A stretch of DNA of 64,000 bases from Labia minor (taxonomy: Eukaryota; Arthropoda; Insecta; Dermaptera; Spongiphoridae): contig OY720344.1 in NCBI GenBank assembly GCA_963082975.1, positions 5,381,580 to 5,445,579 on the forward strand. Reading direction: 5' to 3'. The notes beneath the pieces were generated by a model, which had not been told where the DNA came from, made no database searches, and saw only the letters and a list, made by a program, of their open reading frames with translations. The translations under genes and the position numbers were made by a program. Positions 22,657 through 35,600 of the stretch are shown here, in pieces (position 1 is the first letter of the stretch; each line of letters opens with the position of its first letter).

Positions 22657-23358
22657 AATAAATATAAATACAATAAACACGGTAACATTAATTGATTAAA
22701 ATAAATAGATCTGAATTTTAGAGATTTTTTTTTTTTTTTTAAATCTCACGCTAGATTAGCTGTAAGTTTGTGTAGGTACACCTTCTAAAGTTGTCGATCA
22801 TTAATATACCTACCATCAATTATCATTACAGTTATGTTATTCGTGTTGTTTCTTAAATCTCCTTGCTCTAATTAATCTTAATCTTTCTAAAAATATCCGT
22901 TTAATTATATATTATAAACTAAATAATAATATTCACTGATTTTTATATATACAATAGAACAAAATAAATAAATAAATAAATAATCAGTTAAAACGGATTT
23001 ATTTACAAAATTATTTATAAATGTAAACGTTATTTATTTTATATTTGATATTTTAAATTTGAAATTAAATTATTAAAAAAAAAAAAAAAAAAAGAAAAGA
23101 AAAAAAAGATAATGGGTCTTTGAAAAATAACGTAGATCCTTCCGAAGAATGGATAGGATTGGGTGTTCATCTCTCTCTCTCTCTTTCTCCCTGTTGTTAT
23201 TCACTCTCTCTAAGTTCGTGACAGTGAATTTCTCCGATGATTAATCCTCTGGGGTTTTTTTTAGAAGTGAGGGGGTGAGGCAAAGAAAAATATTCTTTCT
23301 AAATTTTCTACATTCATTCACTAATAAAACAACAAATTTTATTAAGAATTTAAATTTA
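22657..23358. other. Spacer without recognised feature
   Basis: A T18 run (about 22723), an A20 run (about 23073) and a (CT)n tract (about 23172). No gene seen. Confidence 0.55.
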
Positions 23359-24030
23359 CCACGAGGTTTGTTCAAATGAAAAGGTAAATTTTGAATTATT
23401 TCGAAAAGTTTTATATTTATTCATCAATATCCATTTTGTCCCCTTTAAAGTAATTCCCCTCAGATATAATGCACCAATTGTTGAAGCACTTCTGAAATGC
23501 CTTTTTCGCTATGACCATCAGTTCGTTCTTCGATTCCGACTTTATCTCATCCATTGTGGCAAAACCCTTTCCTTTCATTGATCTCTTTAGCTTTGGAAAT
23601 AGAAAAAAGTCGTAGGGAGCCAAATCTGGTGAATACGGTGGTTGAGGCATGATTAGGGTGTTGTTTTTGGCCAAAAAATCACCAACAAGCAATTATGTGT
23701 CAGCTGGTGCATTATCGTGATGCAGAATCCATGATTTGTTTTTCCACAATTCCGATCGTTGCTTCTCTCAAACGTTGCATAACTTCCTTGTCATATTCCT
23801 TATTAACAGTACGACCTGTTGGCAAGAACTCATGATGCACCACGCCATTATAATTGAAGAAAACACTAAGCAAAACCTTCACATTTGATCGAACTTGGCA
23901 TGATTTTTTCGGCTGTAACACTTTTAAACAGTTTTTGGGTGACAAAGTATACTCGCCAATTGCCACAGTCAACATTTTAAGTGTTTTGGAGCATTTTATT
24001 CCATTTTATTTTAACGCAAAATTTATTAGA
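23359..24030 (-). pseudogene. Internally deleted mariner, copy M2
   Basis: The end ACGAGGTTTGTTCAAATGAA is at 23361. Minus-strand frames give VVHHEFLPTGRTVNKEYDKE (in 23712-23975) and FLAKNNTLIMPQPPYSPDLA with PKLKRSMKGKGFATMDEIKS (23417-23692). The helix-turn-helix part joins the catalytic part at nearly the same place as in M1. HINE-A A5 abuts the 5' side. Confidence 0.8.
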
Positions 24031-24034
24031 TTTT

Positions 24035-24318
24035 ACTATCTCGTCAGAAATAGTATTGCGATCACGTAAACTTTCGTTGTCGAGATTTTGATGTTTTTAT
24101 ACGTTTTGAAGGCCCCTGAGTCATTTTCACTAAGGTTGAAATCTCTCTCTCTCGATCTTTCTCTGTGTGTGTATTTGTATGTAGATAAGATTACTCAAAA
24201 TCGGTTTGAGCTAGAACAAAATGAAATTTGGTACACGGGCATTATTCAAAATTCGTAGTTTTCTATCAACTTTTTAAAAAAGTAGCTCATTTGGAAAAGG
24301 ACCATTACTTACCAACAA
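24035..24318 (+). mobile_element. HINE-A copy A5, 5' half
   Basis: The head ACTATCTCGTC, TG-rich tract and GAAATTTGGTACACGGG core are present. The copy ends abruptly after the CATTTGGAAAAGGACC region. It abuts the 5' part of the deleted mariner at 23359-24030 and probably inserted into it. Confidence 0.7.
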
Positions 24319-24929
24319 AACGTAACCCCTCCTTGCCGGACCCTGTATATATATATATAGACGTATATTGGAGGAGGATGCATGGGTTAGATTTAATTAA
24401 AAATGAATAAAAATAATAGGTTAAGGTCGAATTTGATTGATAGCACTCTAGAGTATTAGAAGAATAAAATAATAAGGTGAATTCATTCAATATCATAGAA
24501 AAAATTAAATTATTATAAAATTAACTTTTATTAAAATATTTAAAGAAATAATTAATTAATGAATGAATTATCAAAATTAATAAAATACTCATTTACAAAA
24601 AAAAAAAATAAATAAAGTTCATTTACTGGATATTATTGGTTATAATTATTATTAGCAATTGAAATTGATATCTCTATAATTAATTTCTATAAATTTGAGA
24701 GAAAAACAAGACGACTATTGATTCTTCAACTGGCACCCACGCTTCAAATTCAGAACTTCAATGGAGCATCTGATGGCAAACGTTCGAAACGAACCTTTTT
24801 GATAAGTGCCAGTTTATCCGATTAAGATATTCTATGATTGTTTTCTCCTTCATAATTCTCTTATAGATAAATGATATGTGAGATGATATATACAATATAT
24901 ATTGTTTTGGGCCCGATGTAATTTGTTTA

Positions 24930-25315
24930 AAATAGATACTCTAGCGGAAACCCATAATTGGACTCCGCATAAACAAAGAACTGTTAATACTAATCGCAAC
25001 AAACAACAAATTATTAATTTGAACATTGTATTGATCAAAAAACGACCAGAACAGACTAGATGACATGGCAAAGTAAGTTTATTATACGACTAGGAGCTGC
25101 TACCCCACCCGCCGTATTCACCAAACTTGGTCCCTTTTAATCACCATTTGTTTTCATTAATGAGACACAAATTGGATGAATGGCACTTGGAAGAAGCCAA
25201 AAATTGGGTATTTGGTTGGTTTGCTTCAATAGGCAAAGATTTATATTGGCATGGTATCCATAAATTTCCAGAAAGATGATCTAAATGTGTACAAAGCAAT
25301 GGTTAATATTTTTAA
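24930..25315 (+). pseudogene. Mariner relic M7 (C-terminal third)
   Basis: LLPHPPYSPNLVPFNHHLFS, then RHKLDEWHLEEAKNWVFGWF and HKFPERW are readable from 25090 to about 25277. A TGA follows where tryptophan would continue, then SKCVQSNG. This is the mariner C-terminus with D replaced by N in the PYSPDLAP block. Upstream sequence is too decayed to follow. Confidence 0.65.
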
Positions 25316-25989
25316 TAAAATTACTTTATTTTTCCATGCAAAATTAGTGTTTCATTTTCACAAAAAAAAAAAAAAAAAAAAAAGAAAATGCTAACTACAT
25401 ACCGGTAGATCTGGTTTAAAAATAAGTTCTCAAGTCCACCTGATTAACCTCTTGACAATAACAACAACAACAAAAGCATCTTGAATTGATTATCTTCTTA
25501 AGTATATAGATTACGATAATATTCATATATTCCTTGGAGAGAAAAGATATTGGGCTAGGATGAGTTTGGTTTGCTTGTGTTATATAGGCAACCAGTCTTA
25601 CTTTACTACTCACACATTTACAAAGAATTGTAGTTATTGACTAACAAGTAAGAGAGCTGGGAGTTAAGCAATCAAAATATAAAACTGTCAATCATATAAA
25701 ATTAAAATGAAAGAAATTAATTTTTTAGTGATTGACAAATTTTATATTTTTATGACTTCAAAAGAATCATTGAATTCTCTCGGCTCTCTTGTTAATGTGT
25801 TGGGAAAGTAAGAATGGTTGCCTATGTCAAAGGCAAACTAAGTTCAATATCTTTTCTCTCCCTGGTAATTATATTTATATATATATAGGGATACCTACAT
25901 TATACACTTCAAACAATTTATATCGATTTTCTCTTTGTTAGTGGAACCTTGTTTTTATTTTTATTTTTGAAATTTTCATTTACATTTTT

Positions 25990-26101
25990 ACTATCTCGCC
26001 AGTTAGTATTGCGATCACGAAAATTTTCAATGTTGAGATTTTGATGTTTTTATACGTTTTGAAGGTTCCTGAATCATTTTCACTAAGGTTGAGGAAAAAT
26101 C

Positions 26102-26132
<31 letters not shown>

Positions 26133-26591
26133 AACCAAGATTACGCAAAAACGGTTTGAGCTAGAATGATGAAATTTAGTACATGGGCATTATTTAAAAT
26201 TCATAGTTTTCTATCAACTTTTGAGAAATATAGCTCCACCGGAAGAGGGGCATTAGCTACAACGTTTTTTTTTATTCTAAAGTAACCGTAAAAATAAAGA
26301 TATATGATTGATAATTTTTCACATGATTAATAATTGTATAAAACTGCTATATATAGAATTTCGGCTTGATTTAATCGCTGAAAGTACCAGAATTAATTGT
26401 TTAACACTGCAAATCTCACGCGCCAACACGTGACGTGGTGCCATCAACAAATAGCCAAACATGCTCTGGTTTAATAAATATTATATATTAAATTTTATTT
26501 ATAATTTATAATTAATTAAATTTAATTTAAATTAATATATGTTATTTAATCCAATTCAAATTTGCGAGATAGTCGAGTGGAGACACTCCAG
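25990..26591 (+). mobile_element. HINE-A copy A6, full length
   Basis: Both termini are intact. The (TG)n run is expanded (26101-26129). The CACGTG box is at 26427-26432. The 3' end CTCCAG is followed directly by a T-run. Confidence 0.8.
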
Positions 26592-27835
26592 ATTTTTTTT
26601 ATTCTTACGAAAATAAAAATTTAAAGAGGCCAATTCTGAAAATTTTTTTCGTGTTTGTTTATTGAACGTAAAGATTTGGTGAAATTTGTTCATCACTTAC
26701 ATCCCCTACATATTCGGAATTATATTCTGCTTGATGATTAACGTCACGTAAATGTTGATGATTTGTGGTTTGATATTAATTTAATTGTAATTGATCTTTT
26801 GTCTGATTGTCTTTAATATTTTTACAATTACCAATAATACTTATTTTAATTGTACGGTTAACGATTAAAAAAAAAAAAAAAAAAATTAATCTGTTTTATT
26901 ATAAAACTGAGTGAGCACAAGCTGACTGTGACAAGTTGATGATGATTTTCATCCATCCGAACTAAAATTTGACTTGGAAATTTAAATATACATATATTAT
27001 TGTTATTATTAAATAATCCCGTTTAATTTTACCATCATTTATAATTAGAATTCATATTAATTAAAAAAGAATTCATTATATGGAATGATGGAGACAACCG
27101 TAACATCTCTTAAGTTAAGCAAAAATGTTAATCACCTGAAATATGATAAATAGCAAATAAGTTTTGTAGTTTTTTTTTATTCTTCTTCTTATTTTATTGT
27201 TTTAAAAAAAAGGTTTATTGTAATTATCAAGATTTCTTATTATTATATTATATGACATGTTAGCTTTGAGATATGGCTTTTATATACAAAACAACAAACT
27301 ACTATTTATTATTATATAGATATATTAGATTGTGATTTGAAAATAAAAAAAAAAATATTACTTATATGATATAAAAACCTCCAACATGGGGTATCATATT
27401 CAATTCTGTCATTTGAATATAAATTTGAATGTCTTCACACGCCCCTTAAAATAAAAAATACAAAGTCAAATGTGTGCTAACCAAATCAGTATTCTAATCT
27501 TGTTATTACGAGATAATCCCATTCTTTTTATCATTTAACAAATACACTGTGTTAGTTTCTTTTTTTCTACTTTTCTTTATACATTTGATAATTTCTGATA
27601 AAATAAATGAAAAATCTCTTACTTTTTATATTTATTTATTTATTCTTTTAGAATAAATATTTGTAGGAATACTAATAAGCTGATATATTATTATATATTC
27701 TTAACGCACGTTAAAAAGAAAATATGGTAAATTTTATTTTTGTGAAAAGAATAAATAAACAAAAACGAAAAGAAGATTAATTTGAAATATTTTTTTTTAA
27801 TTTCCAGGAATAAACGCTCATAGTGTTATATGATT
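26592..27835. other. Spacer without recognised feature
   Basis: A+T-rich with A runs near 26870 and 27345. No frame or shared repeat recognised. Confidence 0.55.
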
Positions 27836-28250
27836 TTGAATAGTAATAGAATAAAAATAATTCCAACATTGGAACAATTTATTTAAACAAGCCTCTATGA
27901 AAGTAAAATTAAAAAAGTTTGCAGTGGGCAGGACTTTTAATGTTACTTACTTGGTGCCAGGTCCGGACTATAAAGTGGATGTATAAAAAGCTCCAGGGCG
28001 TGGTGTTGTTTTGAAGAAACACAGTATCTGTTCTGGTGACCAAGCGTTTGGCCTTAGGAAAGCAGCATATTTCTTGTCTATGATACGCCCAACTTGCTTG
28101 GCCGCAGTTTTTGTCAGTTCACCACTCTTTACTCACGATTGTGTTCACTTGACATTGTCGTAAAAGATGCACTTACCTATTATTTGGAAATGAATCGAAT
28201 TATCCGAGATTTATCGACAATTTATTGATGAAATTTTGGTCATGAGGTTT
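27836..28250 (-). pseudogene. Mariner relic M5
   Basis: On the minus strand HPLYSPDLAPSK is readable at about 27948-27983. The 3' part (TAATTCCAACATTGGAAC region) matches the relic at 30957-31195 in inverse orientation. Confidence 0.6.
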
Positions 28251-29482
28251 TTTGCATTAACTCGTGTGGTATATATAATATTATATATATATGCATAGTT
28301 TTTTTTGTTTTTTGTATTCAGTCTATTCTTTGATTTGCTTCAGATCAATATAAACAGTGCTTAAATGATGGCCAGACTCGGCCATTTCTCCACTTTCAAC
28401 CACAATTTTCAAAATACGTTTAGGCATCTGTTATTTGTTATCTGACAGTCTTCCCCATCCCGAATAATGATCTTACACTGTTCATTCCATCCAGCAGACT
28501 AAATTTACCCCATCTGAGCAGCCCTTGCTCTTCCACTAACTCACCCCTTCTACTCCACTCAGATAACCGATAGTGAGTTCTCTGTAATTTTAAGAAATAT
28601 TTCTTATATAATTTATTAGCATTTGAAAAGATCGAAAGCATGACACAATGTCCCATGCCATCAAGCGATCCTATTTCAATCACTTTGTCTAAATGGACGA
28701 ACGTGACCTTGCTAATATTTGTTTAGATGTTTATTTATGGCGTCTTTATAACATTCTCCTATTAAAAGTATTATTATACTTATATATTACAATTATTATC
28801 TTTATATATAAGAATCTCATGTCACAATGTCGGGCCGGGCTAATCTCCGAATTCACTGAACCGATTTCCATATAATTTTATTGATATGGTTCAACTTAAA
28901 AGATAGGATAGTTTTTACCTCAATTAGTGACCGTTAATTTTTTAAATTTAATAAATTTAGCCTTCCATCAATCATCATCAGTTTTTATCAACAAAACAGC
29001 AATTGATCATTCAAATATCCACCGAAAACTCTCCTATCATCTGCAGTTCCCAGCTCGTCTTTAAATTGAGATGCCCAAAGCAAAAAAAGTTTAAATATAT
29101 TATATTATATTTATATCCTCTTTGAAGTGCATTTTTCAGATCTTTTTGATATTCGTGTAATTGTCATTCGATTAATGGACGTGACACCGACGATGTTACA
29201 CACATTTTGTCGAGTGTTCATTCATCAAACTTTTATGATATTCCCATTAAAGAGTCTTTTGTTAAAATATATATATATATATATAACTATTAGTGATTTT
29301 TCAATTTAAATTATCAATATAGAATTTAGAAATGTTTCCAATAAAGAAATAAAGAAATATGAAAATAATTAAAATTGTATTTGTATCACACAAATCTGGC
29401 ATTTGATTAATTAAATTGTTAATATAATATACTTAGATATTTTTATAATAACTATTATTATTATTATTATTATTTGTTTCAG
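28251..29482. other. Spacer with a possible old repeat
   Basis: Around 28820-28890, TCGGGCCGGGCTAATCTCCG followed by CACTGAACCGATTTCC resembles the core wording of Helitron-like repeats, but no ends were found. A minus-strand frame at 28438-28683 has fairly balanced codons but no recognisable domain. Confidence 0.35.
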
Positions 29483-29530
29483 GTATGGATTGTTATCTCT
29501 AAAGACAGACATTCTTTTGATTCTCATCAG
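29483..29530 (+). other. Candidate 48-nt cassette exon
   Basis: TTTGTTTCAG precedes and CATCAG|GTATTT follows 48 nt (16 codons). It is open in phase 0 (VWIVISKDRHSFDSHQ) and in phase 2, but has a stop in phase 1, which is the phase between exons 13891 and 56681. It therefore cannot be a cassette in that intron and would have to belong to a transcript starting inside it, or be a chance splice pair. Confidence 0.1.
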
Positions 29531-30956
29531 GTATTTATATAAAGGATATAGTTTTCTTTACTTCATTCTATTCATAATAATAATAATAATAATAGTATTA
29601 AAAAAAAACATTTTACTTTATAAATTAAAATTGATTTATTAAGAAATTTTTCATTCCTATAATTTATCTTAATTTAAAAAGAAAATTAAATTGCTAAATA
29701 ATTTTAACAATTTTGAAAATCGAAAAAAAAATGATTTAATAATATATCTTTTATAGATACAAATGATTTATAAATGTTTTAAATTGTTTTTAGGCTTTAA
29801 GGTAAGGGTATATATAACAAGTGTGACCAACCTGCTGCGCCCTTGGAGAGGGCTCTCGATAAATGTATTTGAGATCCCTTTTCATTTTTGTATTTTTATC
29901 TTTTAAAAAAACTATTATCGTTTCAAAATATCATTTAAATTATTATTATTATTATTATTATTATATTTAAATATAAAATACAAAAGTGCAACGTTGTAAT
30001 TGATTTGTATTTCTAAAAGAACAATAAATAAATGACCTGATATCATCAATGATGAGTGGGTGACAAGACAATGATATTTTTATGACTGATGTCATGGAAC
30101 ATTTACAAACATTGAATTTACAATTATAGAGGGGCAAGTTAAAATAATATTTAACTTATCACACACAGTCTGTATATTACCAATATTTAATTTTCTAACT
30201 AAATTACTACTTTTTCAAAAAAAAAAAAAACTTTAAAAATAAAACATTTAGTCATTTTGCTCGAATTCAAAAAAATTTGTTCTAATCTTTAATAAGAAAA
30301 TTTTAACGAGTATACGATATAAAACATTTGGAAGAAATATTGACGGAATTTCAAGATTTCAAGGCTTGTGTGTGTGTGTGTGTGTGTGTGTGTGAAGAAT
30401 ATTTTAAAATCATTATTTTATTTTTTTCTGAATCCATTTGAAATTTGAAATAATTCAAGATGAATTTTCCACTTCTAATATAATTATGAAACAAGAGGTA
30501 TCTGAAGAATTTGAATTAATTAAGATGCAACACAAGATTGAGATTGAGCTCTATAATTAAAATATAAGTAAATAAGTCAACGCCAATTACTTTGAACTGA
30601 ATTTTGGAAATTGAAAAGATTGCTTGTCCATTTATTTCAATATTCATGAACATCATACTCGACCTTTTTTTTTTATTTCACATTAAAATTCTTGAAATCC
30701 AATCGAATCACCGATCAGTATTAACTAAATAGCATCTGAAAGAATTACTGAAAAGTGTTGTCACCAATTATTCACCAAATTTTAAAGAATTATCAAAAAG
30801 AATAAAATAAATAAGTTTAATTTTTATTATTTAAATTCAATACACACACACACATACATATTTTATATTTTTATTTTTACATTATATTTTCAATAACTAA
30901 AATTGCTGTAAATATAATTTTTTAATACTATTTAAAATTTTAAAATACGTATTTAA
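29531..30956. other. Spacer without recognised feature
   Basis: (TTA)n near 29942 and (TG)14 at 30367-30394. Nothing else seen. Confidence 0.55.
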
Positions 30957-31195
30957 ATATGCTGCTTGGTCACCAGAACAGATACTACGTTTTTTCAAAA
31001 CAACACCACGCCCTGGTGCTTTTTATACACCCTCTTTATAGTCCGGACCTGGTACCAAGTAATTATTAAAAGTCCTGATCACTACAAACTATTTTAATAT
31101 AACTGTGGAAAAAATTTCATTCATAGAGGCTGGAAAAAATCAATTGTTCCAACGTTGGAATTCCTTTTATTCTATTACTATTCAATAGTTTTGCG
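30957..31195 (+). pseudogene. Mariner relic M6, inverted relative to M5
   Basis: It shares CTTGGTCACCAGAACAGATA, AACAACACCACGCCCTGG, TATAGTCCGGACCTGG and TTCCAACGTTGGAA with the reverse complement of 27836-28050. Frames are broken. Confidence 0.6.
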
Positions 31196-31689
31196 AAAAA
31201 TTTCAAATTTTGAAAAATAGCTTTGACTATCAAGGAACTTGGTACATATATTTGAAATTTTTTCTTTTTTTTTTTTTGAAATATGAATTCCTATAATTAC
31301 AATTTTCGATTAATGTTTTTATTTAATATTACTTTAACTATAAATATTTGATGGATGGAATATGAATTTCTCTTATTTTATTTTTCATTCAAATTAGTTG
31401 CTCGTATTTCGGCATCATATCGGATATCAAATAAAAATTTACATGAATTGTCTTGTTATATTACTTAAATAACGAAAATTAACTAATTTTATATTTTTAC
31501 TATAATATAAATTTTTAATAATATCTGAAATTTTTATAAATTTCACTATTTATTAAATTATAATTACTTTCATTTATCTCTCTCTCGAAAAAAAAATAAA
31601 AAAAATAAATAAATTGAAAGAATCTGGAAATTGGCAAATGTTGCTACGATTTGCAAACATATTAGCTACGAACAGAGAACATCTAAATA

Positions 31690-31877
31690 TGTGTGTGGTG
31701 GTGGTGGGGGGGGGGGGAATTGGTAAGAGAGAGGGAAACGTTGGCCTGAACGAGCTCAGGTCAACGGCATCCATTTATACGAATGGGGGAGGAGGACGAG
31801 GACGAACAAACTGGCCAGTGCAATCAAGTGCATAGTCCACTACCACCACCACCACCACTACACACACACACTCTCTC

Positions 31878-31912
<35 letters not shown>
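31690..31912. repeat. GTGG/G-run, CCA and TTA microsatellite cluster
   Basis: (GGT)n passing into G12 (31691-31717), a GA/G-rich stretch (31783-31803), (CCA)n (31841-31859), (CA)n, (CT)n and (TTA)n (31879-31912). The GGT and CCA runs are complementary and could pair. Any frame through it appears to be chance. Confidence 0.6.
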
Positions 31913-31913
<1 letters not shown>

Positions 31914-32958
31914 CAGTTATAGATGATGGACCAACATTCACAAGTTGTATCTACATATATTACATACACAAATAATAATATAATTACTATAAATATATTT
32001 ACATATAATATATATAATATTAATATATAATATATTAATATAAGTTAAAGTTTTGAGCCGTGGGTTGTCGTTTAAAAAAAAACGTTTCGAAAGGAATGTA
32101 TGAAGTTAGTTTTCCATTAAATTTTATATTTATTTATTTTAATAAAGAAAATACAACGGTTTTTACAAAACGTATTACAATTGTTCTAGTTGAACATTGA
32201 TGTAGCTAATCCTATAAGTGGATTGCTGAAATAAATGTAGGTAATGAATCAATGATTCCTAGTGAAGCAAGTGCAGGTGATTCTCGATGAAACCCTGTAA
32301 AAAAGGGCAGAGCCTTCGGCCTTCATATGGTTTGAGTAAACCATCTTTTATAATATAATTTAGTGCTGCGCTTGCAGAAATCATGACGTCATGAATTCTG
32401 CTGGCGTTGCAGAAACTGGGTCTATAACTTATTAAATTTAAATAGATAATAATAATTTTAAAATATTTACAAAAAAAAAAAAAATTTGAAAATAGTTAAC
32501 ATTTTCTTTTAATATTTAAAATACTTATTAATTTATACTTTTTATTTTATTAAAATTTTTTTTATAATTTTTTTTTTTTTGAAAAATTGATAACTAAAAT
32601 TTACATATTTAAAAGCAGTCATCTCTGTTTAATAGTATAATATAATAGAATTTTAATGATTCAAAATGCTTGGAAATTTTTGAGTTTTCTATTGCATTAT
32701 ATTCATATAATATACAAATATATTTATAATCAATGTGAAAAAGAAAAACATTATGATAGTAGAATAATAAAATTAGTAAAGATTTGCCAAAAAAATTTCT
32801 ACTTTTATAATACAATAGAGATGGAATTATAAGGTCTTGAAAAATCTGAAATAATTTTAAAAATCATTCACTGACATTATAATATTCATCATTCATCATT
32901 CATTAATCAAATAAATAAATATTCCTAATTTGAAATTGAATGTATTCATTTCATTTTT
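31913..32958. other. Spacer without recognised feature
   Basis: A+T-rich. One TGACGTCA at 32384-32391 within a slightly GC-richer patch (about 32280-32415). Confidence 0.5.
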
Positions 32959-33561
32959 AGTATCTCGCCAGAGATAGTATTGCGATCACGAAAATTTTCA
33001 ATGTTGAGATTTTGATGTTTTTATACGTTTTGAAGGTTCCTGAATCATTTTCACTAAGGTTGAGAAAAATGTCTGTGTATGTGTGTATGTAGACAAGATT
33101 ACGCAAAAACGGTTTGAGCTAGAATCATGAAATTTGGTACATGGGCATTATTCAAAATTCATAGTTTTCTATCAACTTTTGAGAAATATAGCTCAACCGG
33201 AAGAGGGGCATTAGCTACAACGTTTTTTTTTTTCTTCTATAGTAACCGTAAAAATAAAGATATATGATTGATAATTTGTCACATGATTAAAAATTGTATA
33301 TAACTGCTATATATAGAATTTCAGCTTGATTGAATAGCTGAAAGTACCAGAATTAATTGTTTAACACTGCAAATCTCACGCGCCAACACGTGACGTGGTG
33401 ACATCAACAAAGAGCCAAACATGCGCTGGTTTAATAAATAAATAATTATTTATTAATTTTAATTTATAATTTATAATTAATTAAATTTAATTTAAATATA
33501 ATATATTATGTTATTTAATCCCATTCAAATTTGCGAGATAGTCGAGTGGAGACACTCCAGC
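32959..33561 (+). mobile_element. HINE-A copy A7, full length
   Basis: The head reads AGTATCTCGCC with one change, and the tail is GCGAGATAGTCGAGTGGAG plus ACACTCCAGC. The CACGTG box is at 33387-33392. It is closest to A6 and A8 in its A+T segment (a duplicated AAATAAATAATT). Confidence 0.8.
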
Positions 33562-34504
33562 TAAAGATGGCATATATAAATAGTAATTAATTTTTATTAT
33601 TAAAAATAAAAAATTAAAATTAAAAATTTTTGACCATCACACATCACGATTCAATTAAAATATCATAATTATTTATATCCTGACTCCATTCATTATCATT
33701 AAACATTTCTCTGCAATTCATTTTTAGAATTTATAAATTTTATGAAATTTTCCAATTTTCAAATACTTTGAAACTATTCACGTCCTCCAATGTCATCAAT
33801 CCCATTTCACACAAAATAATTTTATAAATTTGGATATTCTTTGATAAGAATTTCCATTATCGTAGCAATAAAATAAAATCAATCAATCAATTATAATCTT
33901 TAATATTTTTATTTTAAAATATTTTATGTAGCTCAGTTAATTTTAATGTTTTTGTGTGATAAACGGATAACTAATAATCATTAATGGTGTATAAAGTGTT
34001 AACGTTAGTTTTAAGATTAGTATTAACAATAATTAAGAAAAGAGAACCATTATCAGCAGCAACAGTGAATGAATTTAAAAAAAAACAAAAAAACGAACAG
34101 TATAAGAAAACGGGATTCTCTTTAATTATTTTTCAATTCTCATTGCTTATAAATAACTATTCGATATGTTTTAATTACGAAAATTTATACAAAAACAAAA
34201 AATGTATAAGAAAGTTTATTATTTTTTTTTTTTTGATTTAATTAAATTGCTTAATGATAATGATAAGTTTGATGGTTGATTATTCGTTGGTCCATGTTCA
34301 ATTCCCGAAATGTGCGTAGGTATATACTGGTATATACTTTTACTACGCTACTTGGTAACATTTAACTCGTAATTAAGCAATGAAAATTAAAAATCATAAG
34401 AATTGAAACGGGTTTCCAGTCTGATGCGGTCACGTGTTAATTTAATGTTTTTTTTTTATTTCATACTTATTAAGATATAATAATAATAATAATAATAATA
34501 ACAA
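33562..34504. other. Spacer, one A-rich ORF judged spurious
   Basis: The 85-codon frame at 33984-34241 is driven by A+T-rich codons (Lys, Asn, Phe, Ile) and has no motif. (AAT)n at 34481-34501. Confidence 0.5.
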
Positions 34505-34812
34505 TCTCTCTAAATCTATCCAACTCTGTGACTCTAGAGAATTCGAAATTTCTTGACAGGAGCAGTAACCACATTCCTCCAAATATCCCTATCCTGAGCC
34601 TCACACCCATCCAACTCCTTTAGTCTCTTCCTACATTATCCGCACATCGTGTCTTTAGAATACCTATTGGACGTTTCCCAATCGGTTTCTCAAAAAATAA
34701 ACTTTTTCGCCAGTCATTCTTCCCATCTTTCAATTCTTGTCACGTGTCCTACCCATCGCAACCTTCTCAATTTTATTACTCTAACTATCTCTGAAAATGC
34801 ATCTTTTAAAAA
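34505..34812 (-). pseudogene. LINE tail R2
   Basis: The minus strand gives EIVRVIKLRRLRWVGHVTRI (34739-34800 region), followed downstream by a decayed GRPRW-type tail. The same family as R1 and R3. Confidence 0.7.
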
Positions 34813-35195
34813 TGAGAAATAATAATAATTTAAAAGGACCGCTGCCTGGAGAGGATGCTGGACTCCCAGAACTAAGACCAAGAGGAGGAGGAATCTCGTT
34901 CCCTCATTATAATTATATAACAAAGATCTAACTATCATTAGAAGCAATGACAATAACAGAATTAAGTGACCAATCCAATCGAGTTTAATAAAATCATAAT
35001 CTTATAAGATGTTTCTATGACTATTGCCAAGATAATTATATTACATTATATTGCTTAATGATTTAAATAAATTTTAACTGAATTTGAACGGATTTAACGA
35101 TATTCCTGTCTGGTTAACTTACAAAGATGCACACTGAATAAGAAAAATAGAAAATAGACACTCTCAAACACACAAACACAAGAGAACGATTACTT

Positions 35196-35600
35196 CTATC
35201 TCTGTGACTCTACGGAACACGAAAATTCTTGGCCGAAGCAACCACAACCTTCCAAATATTTCTATTCCAAGTGGACGTTTCCCACTCGGTCTCCCTACCA
35301 ATATATTTTTTGCCATTCTATCTTCTCCGATTCTAGCCACGTGTCCTGCCCACCGTAGCCTTCTCGATTTGATAATTCTAACTATATCTGGAGATGCATA
35401 GAGGTCATGCAATTCCTCGTTATGCAATCTTCGCCATTGACCTCGGTGACCTCATCTTTCTTTGGTTCATAAATGAATGCTTCGCAGAATCCTATTCTCA
35501 AATATTCTAAATCTACTCTCGTCACCTAAGGTCGTAGACCATGCCTCACATCCATATAATACAACCGGTAAAATAATTGTTTTATATATTTTAACTTTTA
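35196..35600 (-). pseudogene. LINE tail R3, longest fragment
   Basis: The minus strand reads YGCEAWSTTLGDESRFRIFE and NRILRSIYEPKKDEVTEV. It then gives SRRLRWAGHVARIGEDRMAK and NILVGRPSGKRPLG, after which a deletion removes the RPR.RW segment. These blocks are diagnostic for the RT C-terminal region of an RTE-like LINE. The 3' end is CAGAGATAGA. Confidence 0.8.

Noticed and set aside
24850..25071. Minus-strand frame with GVQLWVSARVSILNKLHRAQ, resembling the C-terminus of a Jockey-like reverse transcriptase
   Set aside because: The similarity is short and lies directly against a mariner relic on the other strand; not enough to call a LINE.
33984..34241. 85-codon frame on the plus strand
   Set aside because: Codons follow A+T content, no motif, no splice context.
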